This document shows, piece by piece, positions 37,399-46,209 of a DNA stretch of 64,000 nucleotides. The translations under genes were made by a program, and so were the position numbers. The DNA comes from Pigmentiphaga sp. H8 (GTDB lineage: Bacteria > Pseudomonadota > Gammaproteobacteria > Burkholderiales > Burkholderiaceae_B). Below the pieces are notes generated by a model. It was not told the DNA's origin. It saw only the letters and a list, made by a program, of their open reading frames with translations, and searched no databases. Where the stretch lies: NCBI RefSeq assembly GCF_003854895.1, contig NZ_CP033966.1:1736001-1800000 (forward strand), in the 5' to 3' direction. Within the stretch, counting starts at the first letter, position 1; each line of letters opens with the position of its first letter.

Positions 37399-39034
37399 TC
37401 GGCCCACCACGCTCTATCGCACGCTGGAACACACCGCCCGCGAGTACGGCTCGCGCGAGGCTTTCGTCTGCCAGGCCGACCGCCTGACCTGGGAAGAGGT
37501 GCTGGCCGGCACCCGCCGCATCGCCGCCGCGCTGCACGCCAGCGGCGTGCGCAAGGGCGACCACGTCGGGATCATGCTGGGCAATGGCGCCACCTGGCTG
37601 CAGACCTTCTTCGCCTGCGCGACCCTGGGCGCGGTGACCGTACCGGTCAATACCCGCTTCAAGACCGACGAACTGCAGTTCTGCCTGAAGCAGGCGGACG
37701 TGAAGCTGCTGGTGTTCGCCGACGCGTTCCTGGGCATCGATTTCGTCCAGTTGCTGACCGCGGTCGAGCCGGCGCTGAATGCCGGCCTGCCCGGCCAGGC
37801 GCTGCCCGAGCTGCGCCGAGCCGTCATGGTGGGCGACGGCCCCTGCCCGGCGGGCGCCGAGCGCTACGCGGATTTCCTGGCCCGGGGCCAGCAGGTGGCG
37901 CCCGATACCATCGAGGCGGTGGCCGCCGGAATCACGCCCGACGATCTGCTGCTGATGCAGTTCACCTCGGGCACCACGTCGTTCCCCAAGGGCGTGATGC
38001 TGACTCACTCCAACATGCTGACCAACGCGTGGGCCGCCGGCCAGCGCATAGGCGTGCGCCACGACGATCGCTATTTCAGCATCCGGCCGTTCTTCCACGT
38101 CTCGGGCACGACGCTGTCCGTGCTGGTCAGCCTGGTGGCCGGCTGCTGTCTGCTGACGCTGCCCAAGTTCGACGTGGCCGAGACGCTGCGCGTGATGGAC
38201 GAGGAAAAGTGCACGCTGACCTCGGGCAACGACACCATCTTCCTGATGATGATGGGCCATCCCGATTTCGATCCCAAGAAGCTGCACCTGCGCGGCGGCT
38301 GGGCGGCGGCGGGACCCGAGGTCATGCAGCAGATCCGCGACGTGATGGGCGTGGACCACGTCTGCAACGCGTACGGGCAATCCGAGGCTTCACCCAACGT
38401 GATCATGTCGTCGCGGGATGACCCCTTCGAACTGCGCGCCCATGGCTGGGGACTGCCACATCCCGGCACCGAGGTGCGCATCGTCGACCAGGACAGCGGC
38501 GAGGTCCTGCCTCCGGGCGGCCAGGGCGAGATCCAGGTGCGGGGCTGGCACGTGATGCGCGGCTACTACAAGATGCCCGAGGCGACCGCCAAGGCGCTGA
38601 CGCCCGAAGGCTGGCTGCGCACGGGCGACCTGGGCGAGATGTCGCCGGAGGGCCGGCTGCGCATGGTCGGCCGGCTCAAGGACATGTATCGGGTCGGCGG
38701 CGAGAACGTCGCGCCGGCCGAGGTCGAGGAGACGCTGCACGCGCATCCCGCGGTGCAGATGGCCCAGGTGATCGGCGTGCCCGACGCGCGCCTGGGCGAG
38801 GTGACGGCGGCCTTCGTGCTGCTCAAGGAAGGCAAGCAGGCCGAGCGCCAGGAACTGATCGACTGGTGCAAGGCGCGCTGCGCGAACTTCAAGGTGCCGC
38901 GCTACCTCGAGATCGTGGATACGTTCGACAATATCGGCATGACGGGTAGTTCCAAGGTCCAGAAGAACAAGCTCAAGGCGCATGCCATCGAGCTGTTCGG
39001 CCTGGCGAACGTCCATGGCGCGAAGGGAGGCTAG
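37391..39034 (+). CDS. acyl-CoA synthetase (AMP-forming)
   Basis: A 547-aa ANL-superfamily ligase that activates a carboxylic acid to its CoA thioester with ATP. The P-loop 'MQFTSGTTSFPKGVMLTHSN' is near residue 195. 'NAYGQSEASP', 'EGWLRTGDLGEMSPEGRLRMVGRLKDMYRVGGENVAPAEVEE' in outline and the C-terminal catalytic Lys region 'GSSKVQKNKLKAHA' are all intact. The start at 37391 overlaps the hydratase by 8 bases and has GGGAG ahead. It is probably the entry step of this catabolic cluster. The acid substrate is unknown; the chain-length pocket cannot be judged by eye. Confidence 0.93.
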   Translation: MLDRPTTLYRTLEHTAREYGSREAFVCQADRLTWEEVLAGTRRIAAALHASGVRKGDHVGIMLGNGATWLQTFFACATLGAVTVPVNTRFKTDELQFCLKQADVKLLVFADAFLGIDFVQLLTAVEPALNAGLPGQALPELRRAVMVGDGPCPAGAERYADFLARGQQVAPDTIEAVAAGITPDDLLLMQFTSGTTSFPKGVMLTHSNMLTNAWAAGQRIGVRHDDRYFSIRPFFHVSGTTLSVLVSLVAGCCLLTLPKFDVAETLRVMDEEKCTLTSGNDTIFLMMMGHPDFDPKKLHLRGGWAAAGPEVMQQIRDVMGVDHVCNAYGQSEASPNVIMSSRDDPFELRAHGWGLPHPGTEVRIVDQDSGEVLPPGGQGEIQVRGWHVMRGYYKMPEATAKALTPEGWLRTGDLGEMSPEGRLRMVGRLKDMYRVGGENVAPAEVEETLHAHPAVQMAQVIGVPDARLGEVTAAFVLLKEGKQAERQELIDWCKARCANFKVPRYLEIVDTFDNIGMTGSSKVQKNKLKAHAIELFGLANVHGAKGG

Positions 39035-39038
39035 ACCG

Positions 39039-39977
39039 ATGAGCGACGTTACGCTTTGCGAATGCTTTGCCCGGGATGGCTTGCAGCACGAGGAAACCTT
39101 CATCCCGACCGCCACCAAGGTGGCCTTGATCGACCGCTTCGCCCGCATCGGCTTCCAGCGCGTCGAGGCGACCTCGTATTCGAATCCCAAGGTCGTGCCC
39201 CAGTTCGGCGATGCCAGCGAGCTGCTGCGCACGCTGCCCCGCCGCGACGGGGTCTGGTACAAGGCCACCTGCGCCAACGTGCGCGCCGTGGAGCGCGCGG
39301 TGGCCGACCTGGACGCCGGCTTCGGCGCCAACGAGATCAGCCTGCTGGTGTCGGCCAGCGAATCGCATTCGATGAAGAACCTGCGGCGCAGCCGCGCCGA
39401 CCAGTGGCAGAACGTGGCCGACATGGTGGCGGCATCGCAGGGGCGTTTCCGCATGATCGGCACGGTGTCGGTCGCCTGGGGCTGTCCCTTCGAGGGCCGG
39501 GTGTCGGCGGACAGCGTGCTGGAGGACGTCAGGCGCTTCGCGCAATTGGGCGTCATGCACGTGGCGCTGGGCGACACGACCGGCATGGCTTCGCCGCGGA
39601 CGGTCAAGCAGTTGATGTCAGCGGTGCACGCCGAACTGCCGGACGTGGCGACGGTGGCGCACTTCCACGATACGCGCGGCACCGGCCTGGTCAACTACGT
39701 GGCGGCGCTGGAGGCGGGCTGCCGCTATTTCGACTGCGCGTTCGGCGGCGTGGGCGGGCATCCGGCCAAGGTCAAGTACGGCGGCGGACACACCGGCAAC
39801 GTCTCGACCGAGGACCTGGTGAACCTGTTCGAATCCATGGGCGTATCCACCGGCATCGACCTGGCGGGGTTGATGGAAACCGCGGCGATGTGCGAGGAAG
39901 CCCTGGGCCGCACGCTGCACAGCCGCGTCGCCCAGAGCGGGCTGAATCCCCTGCTGGGGGTGGCCGCGCATGGATAG
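39039..39977 (+). CDS. HMG-CoA lyase-like protein lacking the catalytic cysteine
   Basis: A 312-aa TIM-barrel protein of the HMG-CoA lyase/DRE-TIM group. Metal and base residues are present: 'ARDGLQHEE' (R12, D13), 'VAHFHDTRG' (H208, H210) and 'TGNVSTED' (N254). In the signature loop, where HMG-CoA lyase has GLGGCP, this protein reads GVGGHP, with His241 replacing the catalytic Cys. The loop also carries an unusual 'AKVKYGGGH' insert. It may cleave or condense a different acyl-CoA. The start follows the ligase stop by 4 bases, and its stop overlaps the thioesterase by 8 bases. Confidence 0.85.
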   Translation: MSDVTLCECFARDGLQHEETFIPTATKVALIDRFARIGFQRVEATSYSNPKVVPQFGDASELLRTLPRRDGVWYKATCANVRAVERAVADLDAGFGANEISLLVSASESHSMKNLRRSRADQWQNVADMVAASQGRFRMIGTVSVAWGCPFEGRVSADSVLEDVRRFAQLGVMHVALGDTTGMASPRTVKQLMSAVHAELPDVATVAHFHDTRGTGLVNYVAALEAGCRYFDCAFGGVGGHPAKVKYGGGHTGNVSTEDLVNLFESMGVSTGIDLAGLMETAAMCEEALGRTLHSRVAQSGLNPLLGVAAHG

Positions 39978-40434
39978 TCCCGAGTCCTGCGCGGTGCTGG
40001 AGCCCGAGGCGGTCATTCCCACCGGCCCCCTGGCGGGTTCGGCCCTGGCGCCATTCGCCGCGTGGCTGGGCATTGCCGTGCGCGAGGCCGACCTGGGCCG
40101 TTCGATGCTCGTCATGACCGCCAGCGCGCGGCTGGCGAACCGGCGCGGGGTCATCCATGGCGGGGCCATCGCCACGCTGATGGATTCGAGCATGGCCATT
40201 GCCACGCGCACGATCGAATCCGGCCTGGAGACCTCCGGCACGGTGGACCTGAACATCCATTTCATCGCGCCGGGCCGGGGCGACCTGACGGCCCGCGCCG
40301 AGGTCAAGCATGCCGGCGGGTCCATCGCCTTCTGCCAGTGCGAAGTGCGGGACGAGGCGGGTACGCTGGTCGCCACGGCCATGAGCAGCTTCAAGCTGAG
40401 GCGGCCCAAGTCGTCCCCGGCCGGGCCCGAGTGA
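39970..40434 (+). CDS. PaaI-type hotdog-fold thioesterase
   Basis: A 154-aa hotdog protein. The active-site helix 'RRGVIHGGAIATLMDSSMAIA' has the HGG and the acidic Asp expected for PaaI-like acyl-CoA thioesterases, and 'TVDLNIHFIAPGRGDLTARAEV' is the following strand pair. It probably hydrolyses stalled or end-product CoA esters of the pathway, releasing CoA. It overlaps the lyase-like gene by 8 bases. Confidence 0.9.
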   Translation: MDSPESCAVLEPEAVIPTGPLAGSALAPFAAWLGIAVREADLGRSMLVMTASARLANRRGVIHGGAIATLMDSSMAIATRTIESGLETSGTVDLNIHFIAPGRGDLTARAEVKHAGGSIAFCQCEVRDEAGTLVATAMSSFKLRRPKSSPAGPE

Positions 40435-40469
40435 GGTAAATTCCTGCGTTCACCTATCGAGAAAGACGT

Positions 40470-40946
40470 ATGACAAGACCCGTTCCCGCGAATCTCAAGG
40501 AATTGTTTTCCTACCGCCTGAACCGCCTGGCCTTCGTCTCCAGCCGCATCGCCGCACGGGTGAACGAGAGCCAGTACGAACTGGGCTCGCGCGACTGGCG
40601 CATCGTCGGGTTGCTGGGCGCGTTCGCCCCGCTGTCGCTCAATGCGCTGGCGCACGAGGCCAACATCGACAAGAGCCAGGCCAGCCGCAGCGTGGCCGAG
40701 CTGATCGAGCGCGGCCTGGTCAAGCGGGGCGCCGACGAATCGGACGGACGGGGTGTGCGGCTCGACCTGACCCCGCAGGGCCGGGCGCTGTACCGCAAGG
40801 TGTTTCCCAAGGCGGTCGATCGCAACGAGAAGATGCTGTCCGTGCTGACCGACGAAGAACGGGAAGTGCTCGAGCGGGCGATCGACAAGCTGACCGAGCA
40901 TACGATCGGGTTGCTGGAAGAACTCAAACCCCCCCGTACGCGCTGA
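40470..40946 (+). CDS. MarR-family transcriptional regulator
   Basis: A 158-aa winged-helix regulator. 'LGSRDWRIVGLLGAFAPLSLNALAHEANIDKSQASRSVAELIERGLVKR' spans the DNA-binding domain, followed by the wing 'DESDGRGVRLDLTPQGRALY'. MarR proteins in such clusters usually sense a CoA thioester and repress the catabolic genes. It sits between two of the three promoters that share a 49-bp element and is the best candidate to bind them. It has no such element before its own start and is probably transcribed from promoter A. Confidence 0.92.
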   Translation: MTRPVPANLKELFSYRLNRLAFVSSRIAARVNESQYELGSRDWRIVGLLGAFAPLSLNALAHEANIDKSQASRSVAELIERGLVKRGADESDGRGVRLDLTPQGRALYRKVFPKAVDRNEKMLSVLTDEEREVLERAIDKLTEHTIGLLEELKPPRTR

Positions 40947-40973
40947 CGCGCGCCCCCCAGGGGGCGGGCGGCG

Positions 40974-40998
40974 GGGGACCGGCGGAGCCGGATCCCCC
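40974..40998 (+). terminator. GC-rich hairpin after marR
   Basis: GGGGGACCGGC and GCCGGATCCCCC pair around GGA with one bulge, 28 bases after the marR stop. There is no T run directly behind it, so termination efficiency is uncertain. Confidence 0.45.
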
Positions 40999-41060
40999 GT
41001 GCCCTGGTCTGGGGCGATTTTCTCAGGGGGTGGCAACGGGGCTGTGGGGGAGTTTTCCGT

Positions 41061-41109
41061 CCATATAGTTGAATTTATCAATTAAGTAGTATATAAAATC
41101 AACTATATT
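41061..41109 (+). promoter_or_regulatory. shared-regulon promoter B (49-bp conserved element)
   Basis: Starts CCATATAGTTGA and ends TCAACTATATT. -35 TTGAAT (41069-41074) and -10 TATAAA (41092-41097), spacer 17 bp. It shares the first 11 bases and most of the 3' half (AAGTAGT, TATAAAA, CAACTAT) with promoter A. It drives the second crotonase operon, 14 bases downstream. Confidence 0.75.
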
Positions 41110-41122
41110 GGAAACCACGAGC

Positions 41123-41860
41123 ATGAGCATGTCTGAACTCCTGATTGAGACCCGAGGGGCCGTCCGTATCCTGACGATGAACCGGCCGGAGAAGCACAAT
41201 GCGTTGAATACCGCGCTGACGCAGGCGCTGGTGGATGCGCTGTGGCAGGCCGAGCGGGATGCCGAGGTCAATGCGGTGGTGCTGACGGGGGCGGGCAAGT
41301 CGTTCTGTGCCGGCGCAGACACGTCGGAGTTCAGCGCGCTGGTGCCCGAGGATCCCCAGGCCGTCAATGCGCGCGCCGACCTGACCACCGGGCTGCACCT
41401 GGCTTTCTCGCGCATGTCCAAGCCCGTCGTGGCCGCGGTGCGGGGCAATGCGCTGGGCGGGGGCGCCGGGCTGGCCATCGCCTGCGACCTGACCGTCATG
41501 GCCGAGAACGTCCGCTTCGGCTATCCCGAACTCAAGCACGGCATCGTCGCGGCCGTGGTGATGTCCAACCTGGTCCGCCAGCTGGGCCGCAAGCATGCGT
41601 TCGAGCTGCTGGCCATGGGCGAGCCCATCAACGGTCCGCGCGCGCTGGCGCTGGGCCTGGCCAACCGGGTCGAACCCGACGACCGGGTGCTGGAAGCCGC
41701 GCTGGAAGTCGCCGCCAAGCTGGCGAGCTGGAGCCCCATCGCGATGGGGACGACCAAGCGGCTGTTCCACCGCGTGGCCGAGCTGACGCTGGAAGAAGGT
41801 CTGGCCGCCGGACGCGACACCAACGTCATCATGCGGGGCTTCCGCAAGGCGGCGAAATGA
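41123..41860 (+). CDS. crotonase-family protein (first catalytic Glu missing)
   Basis: A 245-aa crotonase. The oxyanion segment 'KSFCAGADTSEFS' is present. The first catalytic Glu of enoyl-CoA hydratase is replaced ('GGGAGLAIACDL' against GGGCEL), while the second is kept ('FGYPELKHGI'). Straight hydration is therefore doubtful; isomerase, hydrolase or lyase chemistry is possible. ATG at 41123 or 41129 are both usable; an upstream TTG lies inside the promoter element and was rejected. Its stop overlaps the CoA-transferase start (ATGA). It is closer in sequence to the crotonase at 46210 than to the one at 36631. Confidence 0.88.
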   Translation: MSMSELLIETRGAVRILTMNRPEKHNALNTALTQALVDALWQAERDAEVNAVVLTGAGKSFCAGADTSEFSALVPEDPQAVNARADLTTGLHLAFSRMSKPVVAAVRGNALGGGAGLAIACDLTVMAENVRFGYPELKHGIVAAVVMSNLVRQLGRKHAFELLAMGEPINGPRALALGLANRVEPDDRVLEAALEVAAKLASWSPIAMGTTKRLFHRVAELTLEEGLAAGRDTNVIMRGFRKAAK

Positions 41861-43056
41861 CGCGTCCGCTGGAGAACGTCACCATCCTGGACCTGTCGCG
41901 GGTCCTGGCGTGCCCCTTCGCCACGATGATCCTGGCCGAGCTGGGCGCGACGGTGATCAAGGTCGAACAGCCCGGCACCGGCGACGAGACGCGCGGTTTC
42001 GAACCCAAGGTCGAGGGCGAGGGCGGTACCGAATCGGCCTATTACATGGCCTTCAACCGCAGCAAGCAGTCCATTACCGTCAACCTGCGCAGCGCCGAAG
42101 GGCAGGATCTCATCCGCAAGCTCAGCGCCCAGGCCGACGTGGTGCTGGAGAATTTCCCGGTCGGCACGCTGCAGCGCTACGGGCTCGACTACGCCCGCCT
42201 GTCCCAGGACAACCCCGCGCTGGTCTACGTTTCGTGCACGGGCTTCGGCATGACCGGCCCCTACGCGCCCCGCAAGGGCTACGACACCGTGTTCCAGGCC
42301 ATGGGCGGCATCATGAGCCTGACGGGCGAGCGGGGCGGGGGCCCTGTCAAGCCAGGGCTCCCGGTGGCCGACCTGACCTCGGGCCTGTGGGTCGCGATCG
42401 CCATCCTGTCGTCCCTGATGGGGCGGCAGGCCACGGGCAAGGGCTGCCACGTGGACTTCTCCATGCTGGACGGCCAGGTCGGCCTGCTGTCGCTGGCCGC
42501 GGCGCGCTTCTTCGCGCTGGGCGAGGTGCCGCCCCGGCTGGGAACCGAGCATCCGGGCCGCGTGCCGTCGGCGGCGTTCCGCTGCCGCGACGACAAGTGG
42601 GTGCAGGTCACGGGCAGCGACCAGCACTGGAAGCCGCTGTGCGATCTGCTCGGCCTGCACGAGTGGGCCGAGGATCCGACCCTGGTGCGCAACATCGACC
42701 GGGTCAACCGCCGCGAGGAGGTGATGGCCGGCTTGTCGGCCGCCGTCGCGCGCTTGGACCGCGACGAATTCTGCCGGCTGTGCGACGAGGCCAAGGTGCC
42801 GGCCGGCCCGATCCTGAGCGTGGACGAGGTGCTGAGCAATGAGCACGTGCTGGCGCGCGGCATGGTGCGCGAGTTCGCGCATCCCCAGCTCGGTTCGTTC
42901 AAGGCGCTGCCGGTGCCGTTCAAGTTCGACGGCTTCGACGACCCCAGCCTGGGGCGGCCGCCGCTGCTGGGCGAGCACACCGACCAGGTGCTGGCGGACA
43001 GGCTGGGCCTGGGCAAGGAGGACATCCAGGCGCTGCGCGAAAGAAAGGTCATCTAA
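41857..43056 (+). CDS. CaiB/BaiF family CoA transferase (class III)
   Basis: A 399-aa class III CoA transferase. The N-terminus 'PLENVTILDLSRVLACPFATMILAELGATVIKVE' in outline, 'GDETRGFEP' and 'NRSKQSITVNLRS' are standard. The catalytic Asp is the one in 'PVADLTSGLW'. It moves CoA between carboxylic acids and can activate the substrate at no ATP cost, as an alternative to the ligase in the previous operon. ATGA overlap with the crotonase indicates coupling. 77 bases separate it from the Bug receptor. Confidence 0.93.
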   Translation: MTRPLENVTILDLSRVLACPFATMILAELGATVIKVEQPGTGDETRGFEPKVEGEGGTESAYYMAFNRSKQSITVNLRSAEGQDLIRKLSAQADVVLENFPVGTLQRYGLDYARLSQDNPALVYVSCTGFGMTGPYAPRKGYDTVFQAMGGIMSLTGERGGGPVKPGLPVADLTSGLWVAIAILSSLMGRQATGKGCHVDFSMLDGQVGLLSLAAARFFALGEVPPRLGTEHPGRVPSAAFRCRDDKWVQVTGSDQHWKPLCDLLGLHEWAEDPTLVRNIDRVNRREEVMAGLSAAVARLDRDEFCRLCDEAKVPAGPILSVDEVLSNEHVLARGMVREFAHPQLGSFKALPVPFKFDGFDDPSLGRPPLLGEHTDQVLADRLGLGKEDIQALRERKVI

Positions 43057-43133
43057 GGCCGTGCCGGCGACAGCCGGATCTCGCCTCTTCCGGCGGTACG
43101 AGGCCGGAGGAGGCCTAAAACCAGGAGACTCAC

Positions 43134-44099
43134 ATGAAGCTGTTCAAGCAATCGTTGTTGGCGGCGGCGCTTGTGCTGGCCGCCTCGGGGGCGCAGGCCC
43201 AGTCCTATCCGGCCAAGCCCATCGTGCTGGTCAATCCCTATGCGGCGGGCGGTCCGGCCGACCTCGTGGCGCGCAGCCTGGCCAAGGAGCTGGGCACCGA
43301 GCTGGGGCAGCAGGTGGTGGTCGAGAACAAGGCGGGCGGGGGCGCGACCATAGGCGCGGCCTACGTGGCGCGGGCGGAGGCGGACGGCTATACGCTGCTG
43401 TTCGGCACCGCGGCGGCCCACATCGTCACGCCGCTGATCCAGCCCACGCCCTACGATGGCATCAAGGATTTCACTTTCATCGCGCTGGCGGCCAACCAGC
43501 CCAACCTGCTGGTGGTGAACCCCTCGGTCAAGGCCAATACCGCGAAGGAGCTGATCGAGCTCGCGCGCAGTAATCCCGGCAAGCTGAACTACGGTTCGTC
43601 CGGCACCGGCACCTCGCCCCACCTGGGCGGGGAACTGATCAAGCAGCAGGCCAAGATCGACATGGCGCACATCCCCTACGGCGGCGCGGCGCCCGCGATT
43701 ACCGATCTGGTGGCCGGGCGCCTGCAGGTGGGCGTGATGAACCTGTCGGGCGAACTGCCCTTCGTGAAGGCCGGCAAGCTGCGGGCCCTGGCCTATGCGT
43801 CCAAGACCCGCTCGCCGCTGCTGCCCGACGTGCCCACCTTCGCCGAGGCGGGCCTGGGCGGCGCGGAATCCGCGTCGTGGTATACGGTGGCGGCGCCCAA
43901 GGGCACGCCCGCGGCGGTGGTGAACAAGCTCAACGCCGCGCTGAACGCGGTCGCCAGGAAGGCGGAGTACCGCAAGCTGATGGAGGCCCAGGGCACCGAG
44001 CTGGCCACGCTCTCGCCCGAGGAAACCACGCGTTTCGTCGTGGACGACGCCCAGCGCACCAAGGACCTCATCAAGTCGGCCAACCTCAAGCTCGAATGA
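43134..44099 (+). CDS. Bug/TctC-family periplasmic receptor
   Basis: A 321-aa receptor with a Sec signal (1-22, ending AQA-QSYPAKPIVLV). Typical segments are 'NPYAAGGPADLVARSLAKEL', 'VVENKAGGGATIGAAYVARAEADGYTLLFG' in outline, and 'HIPYGGAAPAITDLVAGRLQVG'. Strong AGGAG precedes the start. Lying between the CoA transferase and the enolase-type enzyme, it probably captures the carboxylic acid degraded by the cluster. Its stop overlaps the next gene by ATGA. Confidence 0.92.
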   Translation: MKLFKQSLLAAALVLAASGAQAQSYPAKPIVLVNPYAAGGPADLVARSLAKELGTELGQQVVVENKAGGGATIGAAYVARAEADGYTLLFGTAAAHIVTPLIQPTPYDGIKDFTFIALAANQPNLLVVNPSVKANTAKELIELARSNPGKLNYGSSGTGTSPHLGGELIKQQAKIDMAHIPYGGAAPAITDLVAGRLQVGVMNLSGELPFVKAGKLRALAYASKTRSPLLPDVPTFAEAGLGGAESASWYTVAAPKGTPAAVVNKLNAALNAVARKAEYRKLMEAQGTELATLSPEETTRFVVDDAQRTKDLIKSANLKLE

Positions 44100-45217
44100 C
44101 CATGACCGCCAACACCCCTCGCACCCCGGCCTCCACGATAGACCGCGTGGACATCATCGCCTGCTCGCAGCGCCAGGATGATCCCAGCTGGCGCTTCGCG
44201 CGCGGCACCATCACCCACGTGGACGGCTGGATCGTGGCGCTGACCGCGCGCAACGGCCAGGTGGGGTATGGGCACGTGCTGGGCACGCCCATCTTCAAGC
44301 CCGACACGGCCCGCATCGAGCCCGTCCTGGAAGCGCTCCGGCGCGAGGCACAGGGGCAGGACGCGTTCGCGCTGGAAACCCTGCACCGCCGGCTGGAAGC
44401 GGTGGCCGGGGCGGAGGTCTGCGCGCTGTCGGGCTTCGTCTGCGCGGTCTACGACCTGCAGGCCCGGATGCTGGGCATTCCCCTGCACGTGCTGCTGGGC
44501 GGCAAGGTGCGCGATACCGTCGAGGCCTCGCGCATCGTCTCGATCAAGTCGCCCGAGGACATGGCCGAACAGGCCGCCAAGCTGGCGCGGCAGGGCTATC
44601 GCTATCTCAAGCTGAAGCTGAGCGGCGAGTCGGAGCTCGACCTCGCCCGCGTGCGCACCGTGCGCGAGCGGCTGGGCGAGGCCGTCACGCTGACCGTGGA
44701 TGCCAACCAGGCCTACCAGGCCGACGAGGCGATCCGCGTGTGCGAGGCGCTGCGGCCGATGGGCGTGGCGATGATGGAGCAGCCGGTGCCGGCGGCGGAC
44801 ATCGAAGGATTGTGCCGGGTGCACGCCGCGGGCGCGCTGCCGATCGAAGCGGACGAGGCCATCGCCGGGCTGCCGGGACTGGTGCGACTGATCGGCATGG
44901 GCGCCGCCGATTCCTACAACCTCAAGGTGCATTACCTGGGCGGGATACGCAACACGCTGATCGCGGTGCGCCTGTGCGAGGCGGCGGGCGTGGGCTACCG
45001 GTTCGGCGCCATCTTCGGGCCGCGCCTGCTGGCGGCCCAGGGGGTGCACGTGGCCAGTGTCGCCGGCAGCATCCACGCCGGCGCCGAACTGGCCGAGTTC
45101 GATCACCTGCTGGACGATCCGTTCGTCGGCCTGGAGGTCGAATCCGGCGAGCTGGCGGTGCCCGAGGGCCTGGGGTCGGGCGTGGACTACCAGCCCGCCA
45201 GCATCGGGCAGGCCTGA
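44096..45217 (+). CDS. enolase-superfamily enzyme (mandelate racemase/muconate lactonizing type)
   Basis: A 373-aa protein. The KxK pair is K172/K174 in 'YLKLKLSG'. Metal ligands are probably D202 ('VDANQAY'), E228 ('MEQPV') and D253 ('EADEAI'), and K277 in 'NLKVHYLGG' is the second base, as in the muconate-lactonizing subgroup. These enzymes abstract a proton alpha to a carboxylate; lactonisation, racemisation and dehydration are all possible here. The start overlaps the Bug stop; a second ATG at 44102 is an alternative. Its stop faces the nitronate-monooxygenase-like gene one base away (convergent). Confidence 0.9.
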   Translation: MTMTANTPRTPASTIDRVDIIACSQRQDDPSWRFARGTITHVDGWIVALTARNGQVGYGHVLGTPIFKPDTARIEPVLEALRREAQGQDAFALETLHRRLEAVAGAEVCALSGFVCAVYDLQARMLGIPLHVLLGGKVRDTVEASRIVSIKSPEDMAEQAAKLARQGYRYLKLKLSGESELDLARVRTVRERLGEAVTLTVDANQAYQADEAIRVCEALRPMGVAMMEQPVPAADIEGLCRVHAAGALPIEADEAIAGLPGLVRLIGMGAADSYNLKVHYLGGIRNTLIAVRLCEAAGVGYRFGAIFGPRLLAAQGVHVASVAGSIHAGAELAEFDHLLDDPFVGLEVESGELAVPEGLGSGVDYQPASIGQA

Positions 45218-45218
45218 A

Positions 45219-46172
45219 TCAGCGGATGCAGGAGGCGGCGCCGGCCAGGGCCGCTTCCGCGTCGCGCGCCAGCCGTTCGACCAGTTCGCCGGCAGGCTCC
45301 AGTTTGTCGATCAGGCCGGCGCTTTGCCCGGCCTCCACCTTGCCCAGCGCCACATCGCCGTCCTTGGCGGCTTGCCGCAGCGAGCTGCGGGCGAACAGGG
45401 CGTCCAGTTCCGCATTGTCGGCGCCGCGGTTGGCGGCCGCTTCGTACTCGGCCGAGAACGCGTTCTTGACCATGCGGATGGGTGAACGGCCACGGCCGAC
45501 GATGGCGGTGTCGCCGATGCCCGTGTTCAGCACCAGGTCCTTGTAGGCGGCGTGCAGGCCCGATTCGGGGGTCAGCAGGAAACGCGTGCCCAGCTGCGCG
45601 CCGCTCGCGCCCAGCGCCAGCATCGCCGCAATGCCCGCGCCGTCGGCGATGCCGCCGGCACCGATCACCGGTACCGTCACGGCGTTGACCGTCGCGCGCA
45701 CCAGCACCAGCGTGCCGACCTCGTCCGGGCCGGGATGGCCGCCGGCTTCGCCGCCCACCGCGATCACGGCGTCCACGCCCGCGTCCTCGGCCTTGCGGGC
45801 GTGCAGCGGGTTGGCGGTGACCTGTATCCACGTCACGCCGGCTTCCTTGAAGCGGCCGATATGGGCCTTGGGCCCTCCCTGCGAGGCGATGATTACCGGC
45901 ACTTCGGTTTCCAGCACGATGTCCAGGAATTCCGCCGCGCGCTTGTTGTACAGCGGCACGTTGACCGCGAAGGGCTGGCGCGTGCCGGCGCGCACACGGG
46001 CGATGGCGGCGCGCAGGTCGTCGGGATACATGGGGCCGGCGGCGATCACGCCCAGGCCGCCGGCCTCGGATACGGCCAGGGCCAGTTCCGCGTTGGACGA
46101 GGCCCAGCTCATGCCCCCCTGGACGATGGGATGGCGGATGCCGAGGAGGGAGGTCAGTCGGGTAGCAAGCAT
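45219..46172 (-). CDS. nitronate monooxygenase / FabK-like FMN enzyme
   Basis: A 317-aa FMN-dependent TIM barrel. 'RHPIVQGGMSWASSNAELALAVSEAGGLGVIAAG' in outline, 'VDAVIAVGGEAGGHPG' (with the His of this family), 'VPVIGAGGIADGAGIAAMLALGASGAQLGTRFL' and 'IRMVKNAF' are typical. Nitronate monooxygenases and enoyl-reductase relatives look alike here; in a CoA cluster an enoyl-thioester reductase or related role is also plausible. It lies 37 bases downstream of the third crotonase in the same transcript from promoter C. Confidence 0.86.
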   Translation of the reverse strand: MLATRLTSLLGIRHPIVQGGMSWASSNAELALAVSEAGGLGVIAAGPMYPDDLRAAIARVRAGTRQPFAVNVPLYNKRAAEFLDIVLETEVPVIIASQGGPKAHIGRFKEAGVTWIQVTANPLHARKAEDAGVDAVIAVGGEAGGHPGPDEVGTLVLVRATVNAVTVPVIGAGGIADGAGIAAMLALGASGAQLGTRFLLTPESGLHAAYKDLVLNTGIGDTAIVGRGRSPIRMVKNAFSAEYEAAANRGADNAELDALFARSSLRQAAKDGDVALGKVEAGQSAGLIDKLEPAGELVERLARDAEAALAGAASCIR

Positions 46173-46209
46173 GATGAAGAGGACCGTGTTGGAGGATTCG
46201 TGGGGACGT

